DNA of 55,330 nucleotides from assembly GCA_900770165.1 (NCBI GenBank), contig CAAGJJ010000059.1:1-55330 (forward strand), given 5' to 3'. The notes under the pieces are model-generated. The model made no database searches and had not been told where the DNA came from. It saw only the letters and a list, made by a program, of their open reading frames with translations. Below are positions 9,172 to 15,720 of the stretch, piece by piece. The translations under genes were made by a program, and so were the position numbers. Numbering within the stretch: position 1 is the first letter of the stretch; every line of letters begins with the position of its first letter. The stretch is from Clostridia bacterium. Its GTDB lineage: Bacteria > Bacillota > Clostridia > Oscillospirales > Acutalibacteraceae.

Positions 9172-10170
9172 ATGCCAAATATTTTATTTTTAGCTCAATT
9201 TGCCCCAACCAATGGTATTCTGCTGAATAAGCCCAAAACACCAGAAGAAAAATTTTACGCAGAAACTTATCATTGGAAAATTGTGGATATTTTACGAAAT
9301 TGTAAATACAATATTGATACCGCTAGTGAAGTAGATTATTTAATTAAAAATCATGAAAAATATGACTTGGTATGGTCTGTTTATAATCGTCTTGGTTTTA
9401 GAAATAGTGAAATCTTTATTCAATCACTTTGTGAATATTATAATATAAAATACATAGGAGCAGCACCAAATGTTAGAGCTCTTGTTGAAGATAAAAGTAT
9501 GTCTAAACAACTTGCAGAACATATAGGTTTAAAAACAGCCCCTTGGGTTGTTGGTTCTAAAGAATATCCATTATGTAAAATCCCTCAATTTACAGGACCA
9601 TATTTTGTGAAACCGCGTTTTGGAAGTGCATCAATAAATATAGATGAAGATTCTCTCTGTTTTTCATGGGAAGATGCAATTAAAAAATCCGAAAGTTATT
9701 TCCAACAAAATATAGATGTTATTGTAGAAAAGTATATTAAAGGAAAATGTTATGGCGTTTCTATCATAAATACAGTTTCTGGAGAGCCACTTATTGCAAC
9801 TCCCCACTATACAATATCAAGTAAAATTGGAAATATTATGACATACTCTCAAAAACGCTTTGCCGATTCCGGTATGAAACGTTTTGAAAGTACAGATGAA
9901 ACTTTAAATAATCAACTTACATATATATCAAAAAAGTTTTTTTCTGCAATGCAACCATGTGACTATGCACGAATTGATTTTATATTGGAAGAGAATAGCT
10001 CTATTCCATATTTCTTGGAAGTAAATGTATTAATGAATTTAGGTATAAAAGGGGGATTTGTAAATAGCTTTCTCAATAGTCATTTTAAAACATATGACGA
10101 AATAATAAATCAAATTCTAGAACTAGGAATTGCCAAACTTGATATAAGTAATTCAGCATCAAATCCATGA
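9172..10170 (+). CDS. ATP-grasp ligase (D-Ala-D-Ala ligase-like)
   Basis: 332 aa. ATP-grasp enzyme forming an amide or similar bond through an acyl-phosphate. Visible features: N-terminal Rossmann-like domain, ATP-binding strand YFVKPRFGSASINID (about 144-158), VEKYIKGKCYGVSIIN (about 186-201), and the metal-binding end YARIDFILEE followed by YFLEVNVLMNLG, where canonical Ddl has LEVNTMPG. The loss of the usual glycine-rich tail argues against a housekeeping Ddl. Start chosen at 9172 because AAGGAG lies 7 nt upstream; an earlier in-frame ATG at 9130 would overlap the methyltransferase. Its last 61 bp overlap the 3' end of the opposite-strand gene. Product unknown. Confidence 0.88.
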   Translation: MPNILFLAQFAPTNGILLNKPKTPEEKFYAETYHWKIVDILRNCKYNIDTASEVDYLIKNHEKYDLVWSVYNRLGFRNSEIFIQSLCEYYNIKYIGAAPNVRALVEDKSMSKQLAEHIGLKTAPWVVGSKEYPLCKIPQFTGPYFVKPRFGSASINIDEDSLCFSWEDAIKKSESYFQQNIDVIVEKYIKGKCYGVSIINTVSGEPLIATPHYTISSKIGNIMTYSQKRFADSGMKRFESTDETLNNQLTYISKKFFSAMQPCDYARIDFILEENSSIPYFLEVNVLMNLGIKGGFVNSFLNSHFKTYDEIINQILELGIAKLDISNSASNP

Positions 10171-12440
10171 TAAAAAATATACCCTGGAAGAATATAATTT
10201 CTCCAATCAGTGGCTTTGTATTCTATATTATTTTTAAAACGTTTTGTATAAAATGAATATAATTCATGAGTATACTTCTCATCGCCTCTTAATGGAGAAT
10301 GCTTAATTTCTTCCAGTAATTCTTTGTCATTTATATTATTCATATACTTAACAAGCAGCAGGTTTATCTTATAAAATATTTTTGTTGGCACAACATTTGA
10401 ATCGCATATCAATGTATAAAATATTTCATCAAGATCTTCAAGAGCTTTCTTGGAATCGGTTTTTGCAATATAAAGAGCTTGATTAATTCTAGCGTATATA
10501 TATGGGGTTTCTGTTGTGCCAGAATTATATAATATCGAATCAAAGTATGGCGTTGGATCATCATCTGTTTCAAGCATTAAATAAATCCCATAATTAATAT
10601 TTAAATATAAATATTGTGGATCATTAAATTCCAAAATAGATTTTGCTTCTTTTATTTTACTCTTTAACATAATAAAAGCTGTTTTATTGTCAATATGTTT
10701 CATAAGATAGCCTATATAATTGGTTAATGTTTTATTATAATTTACAGGATCACTATTTTTGAATTTTGTTAAGCAATGGGTATAACTGCGAATTCCCTCC
10801 TCAACATCATCCATATAATAGCTAACATTTCTAAGAAAAAAATGATAATAACGAGATTTAGTAAAATTTTTATAATAATATTTATAATTTGTATCTTTTA
10901 GTATTTTTATACATTCATTATTATCACCATTATTAAATAATGCAGTAAATACAACGGCCATTAATAAACATTTTTCATCTACATTTGTGCTGCTGTAAAT
11001 CTGTTTCCAAAGTTTATTGCAATAATCATTTATATGCAAACGTTCTTGTAATAATGCAATTAAATCCTGGCACTCCCGTTCTTGTGAAAAATCCACATGT
11101 TGTTGAATTCTTAGCAACGGTACATCATATACTTGCAAATCATAATACATAGAGCAAACATCTATTAAATCGCCTTTGTTATCTAAGTAAAAAAGCATAT
11201 CTAGGTATTGTTGTTCTACACATCCAAACTCCTTTTGTTTTTTCAGCAATAAAAGTATATATGATTTACGTCTATTATAATCTTTATCTAAATTACGTAT
11301 TGCAAATTTTAACTGTTCAATATTAAGTTGGTTTTTATAATTTTCAAATATATCTATAATATCTCTAGAAATGGTTAATCTATCCACTAAGGTTATTTTT
11401 ATTTCATCTTCAGTAATAATATTATTATTTAAATGTATATAATCGTCTTGCTCACGTACTAAAAAATTTTGGCTTTCTAAAGAATTTATCAAAGTTTGGA
11501 AGTATGATTCATCTATGTCAATATGAATAGGCATAGTTTTTATGTATATATCATTTAACATCGTATATTTTATTGGGGCATCTAATATCAATAAAATTTT
11601 TAATATATTAATAGAAGATTTATCCAATTTTGTAAAATCCATATAAAAACCACGAATAAATGCCATAATTATATGAATATTTCTTTCATAACGACTAAAT
11701 ATATTTAAATAATTTTCATCAAATTTACGCTCATAACATTTAAATAACCCTTGTATCATGCTATCGTTTGGGCGTTCAAAAACCTTATCAATTTTAAATG
11801 GTTCAAATGTATTTGCACAAATCTTAGATATATTTTCTATTCCAGCAAAAAATTGATTATTCGGCATAGTTGCTACAACGCTGACTATATCAAAATTCAT
11901 GATTTTTCCTAAAAAATCTAATGAATCTAAAGAAAGAGAACTTATATCATCGAGCAAGAAAATAACTTTGTTTATTTTACCTTTACTTTGAAATTGCTTT
12001 AACATGCAGATAATAGCTTTTTCAACTTTATAGTCTGATAAATGATCCATATCTGTATCTATTGTACTTTTTAATGCATTTGTCAGACCTGATATTAATT
12101 CTCCAATATTAACAAAAGGAATAAAATCTATAGAAGAGGTTAATATCTTTATGATTTCTTTTAATTCGGGTCTTTCGTTTTGCATATAAGTGCTTATTTT
12201 CTTTTTATCCGAACTAGAAATTATCTGTGTTGCAATTTGTTCAGATATACTTTTATTTTTAGCACAATCAATGTAAAAACAAAGTTCATTAATTGTATTT
12301 AAATCCAAAGTTAATTTTTTTAAATAGTATGTTAATCCACTATCATTAAAATAGTAATAAATAATAAAATTATTGTTTATTAATGCTTCTTTTGCAAAAT
12401 TAAGTTCTTCTTCCCGACAAACAAATTTAAATTCTGACAT
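10110..12440 (-). CDS. Large STAND/AAA-like protein with degenerate P-loop
   Basis: 776 aa. The N-terminus resembles an AAA/STAND ATPase: a start such as FVCREEELNFAKEAL, then a position where Walker A should be that reads FNDSGLTYYLKK (31-42), lacking the GKS/T core, then a good Walker B VIFLLDD (159-165). The C-terminal 400 residues are helical, with alternating Tyr/Leu/Asn typical of TPR-like solenoids. Such proteins act as signal-sensing regulators or defence scaffolds; the missing Lys suggests weak or no ATP hydrolysis. Only 39 bp separate its start from the right inverted repeat, too little for its own promoter, so transcription probably enters from outside through the repeat. Function unknown. 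Confidence 0.8.
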   Translation of the reverse strand: MSEFKFVCREEELNFAKEALINNNFIIYYYFNDSGLTYYLKKLTLDLNTINELCFYIDCAKNKSISEQIATQIISSSDKKKISTYMQNERPELKEIIKILTSSIDFIPFVNIGELISGLTNALKSTIDTDMDHLSDYKVEKAIICMLKQFQSKGKINKVIFLLDDISSLSLDSLDFLGKIMNFDIVSVVATMPNNQFFAGIENISKICANTFEPFKIDKVFERPNDSMIQGLFKCYERKFDENYLNIFSRYERNIHIIMAFIRGFYMDFTKLDKSSINILKILLILDAPIKYTMLNDIYIKTMPIHIDIDESYFQTLINSLESQNFLVREQDDYIHLNNNIITEDEIKITLVDRLTISRDIIDIFENYKNQLNIEQLKFAIRNLDKDYNRRKSYILLLLKKQKEFGCVEQQYLDMLFYLDNKGDLIDVCSMYYDLQVYDVPLLRIQQHVDFSQERECQDLIALLQERLHINDYCNKLWKQIYSSTNVDEKCLLMAVVFTALFNNGDNNECIKILKDTNYKYYYKNFTKSRYYHFFLRNVSYYMDDVEEGIRSYTHCLTKFKNSDPVNYNKTLTNYIGYLMKHIDNKTAFIMLKSKIKEAKSILEFNDPQYLYLNINYGIYLMLETDDDPTPYFDSILYNSGTTETPYIYARINQALYIAKTDSKKALEDLDEIFYTLICDSNVVPTKIFYKINLLLVKYMNNINDKELLEEIKHSPLRGDEKYTHELYSFYTKRFKNNIEYKATDWRNYILPGYIFYHGFDAELLISSLAIPSSRI

Positions 12441-12479
12441 GACATTTTTACCTATTACCTAATTTTTTAGGTCACTTGC

Positions 12480-12535
12480 TATTTAACACTTCATTTAATA
12501 ATCTTTTCTGACCGATAACTAAAAATTATCAATCA
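12480..12535 (-). repeat. Right inverted repeat (IRR) of predicted invertible segment
   Basis: 56 bp, exact reverse complement of 8273-8328. It lies 39 bp upstream of the 776-aa gene start and contains the mirror-image core dyad (12509-12535). Confidence 0.95.
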
Positions 12536-12554
12536 TATTTATTGTTACATTCAA
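12525..12554 (-). promoter_or_regulatory. Candidate promoter spanning the right flank and the inverted repeat
   Basis: Minus strand reads TTGAAT (12554-12549, outside the repeat), an 18-bp spacer, then GATAAT (12530-12525, inside the repeat). At the mirror position of the left flank there is no -35-like hexamer (the bases are CGAATT). If real, only the transcription unit facing the right flank is driven; at present that is the 776-aa gene. Moderate-quality match, so tentative. Confidence 0.4.
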
Positions 12555-12607
12555 TGGTTATTGGGTAGTTCTTACAAAAAATTTCAAACTTTTCAAATTC
12601 TTTTCGC

Positions 12608-13489
12608 CTACATCCTAAGTATATCATAATAACTTTTTCCATCAACCAAAATTCTCTTTGGTGATATAACATTAATATTTAATCCCATCTTTCTTTTTTT
12701 CTTAATTGTGCCATAGGCAATAACCATTATCTGAGCTGAATTATGAGACACCATTTTATTTACTTTTTCTAAAAAAATCTTGAACTCTTCAAGTCCTCCA
12801 ACATCCTCATTTTTATAAAAAGCCTCAGGAAAATAAACATTTATAATTTTATTCTTAGTTTTTAAATTGAAATATCCATATACTGATTGTGATTTGTCTT
12901 CTACTAATTGAACATTATCAATATCCCCCCAGATTGCCTCCATACATTCAATATCATCTTCTGAAACAAATTGAGCATTTTTATATTTTAGATTAGGAAT
13001 TCTTTCCTGCTCACTACCATTTTCATCAGTAAATACAATATAATTTACTTTTTCATTACCTGAAGTTATTTTAGTATTATATTTATCTGTTTTTTCAGCA
13101 TCGCTACCATTTTGTTTGCTATGATATTTACTCATCCATTCCTTTAATCTACGAGCAATAATATCATCATCAATTTTAATTCCTTGATAATACTCTTTTA
13201 ACTTTGCCCTACCATTTTTAGCCTTATACGCTACATGATATGGACAATCCAAATCATGTAATTCGCCTTCGTTATTCCATGTGCTGAAGAATTTTGTCCC
13301 ATTCGTTTTCTGCGTAAACTTAATTCGGGCCTTACAATCATTTATACAAGTTAAATGCCCCTTGTACTTCTCTTCGTATTCTTCCTTGGTTATTTCTTTA
13401 GCTTCTATATGCTTTTTATTTCCAGCATTATCATGATAATATGCATATTCTATTTTAGTCTTCAAACTTCCCCACCTCTTAACTTTCAT
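12608..13489 (-). CDS. Hypothetical protein with N-terminal zinc-ribbon-like motif
   Basis: 293 aa, not recognised. Residues 48-85 contain C48, C52, H78, C82 and H85 in the pattern TCINDCKARI ... HDLDCPYH, reminiscent of a structural zinc site such as the N-terminus of CoiA-like or nuclease-associated proteins. The C-terminal third (MVSHNSAQIMVIAYG, KKKRKMGLNINVISPKRI) looks like an alpha/beta domain. ATG at 13489 has no good ribosome site; a TTG at 13465 preceded by GAGGTG could be the true start. The gene transcribes toward the right inverted repeat and could read through into the invertible segment. Function unknown. Confidence 0.65.
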   Translation of the reverse strand: MKVKRWGSLKTKIEYAYYHDNAGNKKHIEAKEITKEEYEEKYKGHLTCINDCKARIKFTQKTNGTKFFSTWNNEGELHDLDCPYHVAYKAKNGRAKLKEYYQGIKIDDDIIARRLKEWMSKYHSKQNGSDAEKTDKYNTKITSGNEKVNYIVFTDENGSEQERIPNLKYKNAQFVSEDDIECMEAIWGDIDNVQLVEDKSQSVYGYFNLKTKNKIINVYFPEAFYKNEDVGGLEEFKIFLEKVNKMVSHNSAQIMVIAYGTIKKKRKMGLNINVISPKRILVDGKSYYDILRM

Positions 13490-13816
13490 TAATTAATACA
13501 ACACTTTAAGAGAGGTCATAAAAATAACCTCTCTCACATCAAATATTCAATTAAATTACTTTCCAAACATAAATATTTAAATATCATCGAATCAATCACC
13601 TTGCTTTCATTAATAATAAACTTCTGCTCAGTAGCTTATCATATAAACAATCATCAATCCGACTATTAACTTCACTTCCAACTAATATTATAGTATCATA
13701 TTAACTTTGTTTTTACAAGACATAAAAGTTAAATCAAACCACACCATTCTCATACTCACATCCAGCCGCCTGCACTTCTACTCCTGCAATACAATATTTA
13801 TTCATATCATTCATCA
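13490..13816. other. Intergenic region, 327 bp, with leader hairpin
   Basis: Contains a perfect 8-bp hairpin AGAGAGGT / ACCTCTCT (13509-13534, 10-nt loop) in the leader of the zinc-ribbon gene and, at its right end, the integrase-gene remnant listed at 13751-13796. No open reading frame with a credible ribosome site was seen. Confidence 0.5.
13751..13796 (-). pseudogene. Remnant of the 3' end of an integrase-like gene
   Basis: 46 bp with 38 identities to 17721-17766, the last coding part of the integrase-like gene. Read in the same frame it gives KCRRLDVSM after an in-frame stop, against KCRKLDVSL in the intact gene. It suggests a decayed second copy left just downstream of the SecB-like module. 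Confidence 0.55.
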
Positions 13817-14215
13817 TCACTCTTGTGCATCCTGAAAATTAATAAAAGGTATATGATACGGATTAAATCCTGCACTAGATGTAATATTGGCTACATATGG
13901 TCTTAGGTATGATATAAGCATTGCTAACGCATTTTGATTTAGTAATTTTTCTACATTATTCTCACTCATACCATATTTCCATTCAAACAGAGAAGATATT
14001 CTAATATTAATAAAAAAAGGAGCTTCCTTCGCTTTGCTACCAATTGTCACTATTAAATCAACTTGAGCTGAATTACTTTCTAACCTTTTTTCTTCCTTTT
14101 TGCAAGATACATCAATTCCCTTATATAAAGATGAATCAAAATCATCATTCACTATAAATTCAGTATATTTTATTCTCGGGTTTAAAAACTGAAATCCACT
14201 TTCCTTTAACTCCAT
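13817..14215 (-). CDS. SecB-like chaperone
   Basis: 132 aa. The C-terminal half carries the SecB pattern: LNQNALAMLISYLRPYVANI followed by SSAGFNPYHIPFINF, matching the family's helix plus 'GFPPL-LPPINF' ending. The N-terminal half is beta-rich with acidic patches, as in SecB tetramers (usual length 140-170 aa). Start chosen at 14215 since TAGGAG lies 6 nt upstream, overlapping the stop of the preceding gene. It is the last gene of a three-gene module. SecB is scarce in Firmicutes, and SecB-like proteins encoded with small unknown genes often serve as antitoxin chaperones (TAC systems); that role here is inference. Confidence 0.75.
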   Translation of the reverse strand: MELKESGFQFLNPRIKYTEFIVNDDFDSSLYKGIDVSCKKEEKRLESNSAQVDLIVTIGSKAKEAPFFINIRISSLFEWKYGMSENNVEKLLNQNALAMLISYLRPYVANITSSAGFNPYHIPFINFQDAQE

Positions 14216-14224
14216 AAACATCTC

Positions 14225-14797
14225 CTACGCTGCATATACCAATTCATCATATATCGAACTACTATCAACCTGTATTTTATTATTATTTACATTTTGATAA
14301 TTATATTCTTTTTGTAGTTCAAGCTTATAATCAATATCATTCACCACTATTTCTCTATCTATATGTGATATCAATGGCTGATACTCTGTATCACTACATG
14401 TACCCGTCTTTAGCTTATCTATATACTCCATAATATACCGGGATGTAATAGTATAATACACATTCTTTTCTGGAAGCTTATCATCTGGAAATTCTTTTGA
14501 TTCGTATTCTCTCTTTTCCAGATTCATATAATCCTCTCCATGAGTCATATATATCTTATCAGCATCCCTATATACTTTCTCTATTGGTATTCTTTTTTCC
14601 AACATATCAATAAGAATAGCTTTCTTCAATTTAATATAAACATACTCTCCTTCATATGAATCATATGTCATAAACAAATATTTATTATACCTATCATCTT
14701 CACAAGTAAACAAAATTGTTTCTGCTCCAACAACTAATTCTTCATCGATATATATGTTACCAACACCATTAATATATCCCCATCTCTCTCTATCCAT
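14225..14797 (-). CDS. Hypothetical protein, middle gene of the SecB-like module
   Basis: 190 aa, not recognised. Beta-rich N-terminus (WGYINGVGNIYIDEELVVG, ILFTCEDDRYNKYLFMTYD) and a helical Tyr-rich second half (YYTITSRYIMEYIDKL). No membrane segment or signal peptide. ATG at 14797 is preceded by AAAGGAGG with 8-9 nt spacing; an in-frame TTG at 14806 would bury that site. It follows the 152-aa gene by 5 nt and precedes the SecB-like gene by 9 nt, so the three are almost certainly one transcript. It could be the toxin or client of the chaperone; no direct evidence. Confidence 0.75.
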   Translation of the reverse strand: MDRERWGYINGVGNIYIDEELVVGAETILFTCEDDRYNKYLFMTYDSYEGEYVYIKLKKAILIDMLEKRIPIEKVYRDADKIYMTHGEDYMNLEKREYESKEFPDDKLPEKNVYYTITSRYIMEYIDKLKTGTCSDTEYQPLISHIDREIVVNDIDYKLELQKEYNYQNVNNNKIQVDSSSIYDELVYAA

Positions 14798-14802
14798 TGA
14801 GA

Positions 14803-15261
14803 TCAACCTCCTTTCACTAACACAAATCGCCCCTTCATATTATTAATTTCTTTTTCAAAAAGATACCAGTTATGATGTGTCTTTTCCAGAATATTGTCTG
14901 CCGGACCATACTCACATCGCATAGTTCCCTTTGCTATTCCCTCTAATGGCCTATTGTGGTTAGGAAACTTTACAGCTAACTTTAATTGCTCAATATCTTC
15001 ATTAACAGAAATTGAATAACATGCAATGTTATATGGCTTTCTTAATTTTCTATTATATTTCCTGCTTTCTATTACATCACATTCAAAATCTTCGTTGTCT
15101 ATACAATCCGATTTATGTATTGCTCTAAAAACAGTAACTTCAGGGAAATTCACACTTACGGTATTAATAAATCTTTTCTTACTTTTTTCATCCTGAAGTG
15201 CTTCGCGGAGTATTGTAGGAAACTTTTTGATTAGTTCCTCGTTAAATTCTTCTTCCTTCAT
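14803..15261 (-). CDS. Hypothetical protein, first gene of the SecB-like module
   Basis: 152 aa, not recognised. Soluble, mixed alpha/beta, with KKFPTILREALQDEKSKKR near the start and a central YNIACYSISVNEDIEQLKLA. The C-terminal HHNWYLFEKEINNMKGRF has a ring of aromatics. ATG at 15261 is preceded by AAGGAAC at 7 nt. It opens the three-gene unit 15261-13817. Upstream there is a perfect TTGACA on the minus strand near 15400 but no convincing -10, so the promoter is unresolved. Confidence 0.72.
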   Translation of the reverse strand: MKEEEFNEELIKKFPTILREALQDEKSKKRFINTVSVNFPEVTVFRAIHKSDCIDNEDFECDVIESRKYNRKLRKPYNIACYSISVNEDIEQLKLAVKFPNHNRPLEGIAKGTMRCEYGPADNILEKTHHNWYLFEKEINNMKGRFVLVKGG

Positions 15262-15720
15262 ATAATGTTCCTTGATTTTTTAATAGTGGTTATTCTAACG
15301 CAAATTACTCCTCTGCATTCAACATATTTTAATAAAATATAGCAATATGATAATATATAAATGCTTCTAAAACAATTTTATCATACCTGTCAAGCACTAT
15401 ATATAGTATACATTGATTTTATTTATAATATTTATATAATCTTAACATCTGACAATCCGCTTACTCTGCTGGTCTGTATAAGTTCAGTCTAATAATTGAT
15501 GTATTACACTACATGTTATTATTTATCAATCTCGATTTGCTGTATGCCTTGACCATCAATCCGTACATACGCTCTGCGCCCTTCAATAATCATATGGCAT
15601 CACATCCAGCACCCAAAACATTATAAGAAGCTTATCACTTACCAGGTTGATCTTCTTTTTATTCACTGATTGAACCCTCTGCTATACCTATTCTTTCAGA
15701 AAATTCCTTATATATCTGCC
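15262..15720. other. Intergenic region, 459 bp
   Basis: AT-rich. It contains an 11-bp match (TCACATCCAGC, near 15600-15610) to the core of the integrase 3'-end remnants at 13751 and 17721, perhaps a third, more decayed copy. A 24-codon minus-strand frame (15519-15593) has no ribosome site and is not called. No RNA gene or clear terminator seen. Confidence 0.4.

Larger units (their letters stand above)
8273..12535. mobile_element. Predicted invertible DNA segment (phase-variation switch)
   Basis: 4.15 kb between perfect 56-bp inverted repeats, directly adjacent to a complete tyrosine recombinase gene. It contains two plus-strand genes (methyltransferase, ATP-grasp ligase) and one minus-strand gene (776-aa ATPase-like) whose 3' ends converge and overlap. 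Inversion would exchange which of the two transcription units faces the right-hand flank, where a candidate promoter sits (12525-12554). Repeats, gene order and recombinase motifs are seen directly; switching is inferred. Confidence 0.85.

Noticed and set aside
9172..10170. Housekeeping D-Ala-D-Ala ligase
   Set aside because: C-terminal LEVNVLMNLG lacks the Ddl tail and the gene is in an invertible accessory segment.
12458..12473. Short palindrome ACCTAA-TTTT-TTAGGT before the 776-aa gene
   Set aside because: Too short and AT-rich to call an operator or attenuator without comparison.
15519..15593. 24-codon minus-strand frame in the 459-bp gap
   Set aside because: No ribosome-binding site and no recognisable homology; may be a relic of a larger gene.
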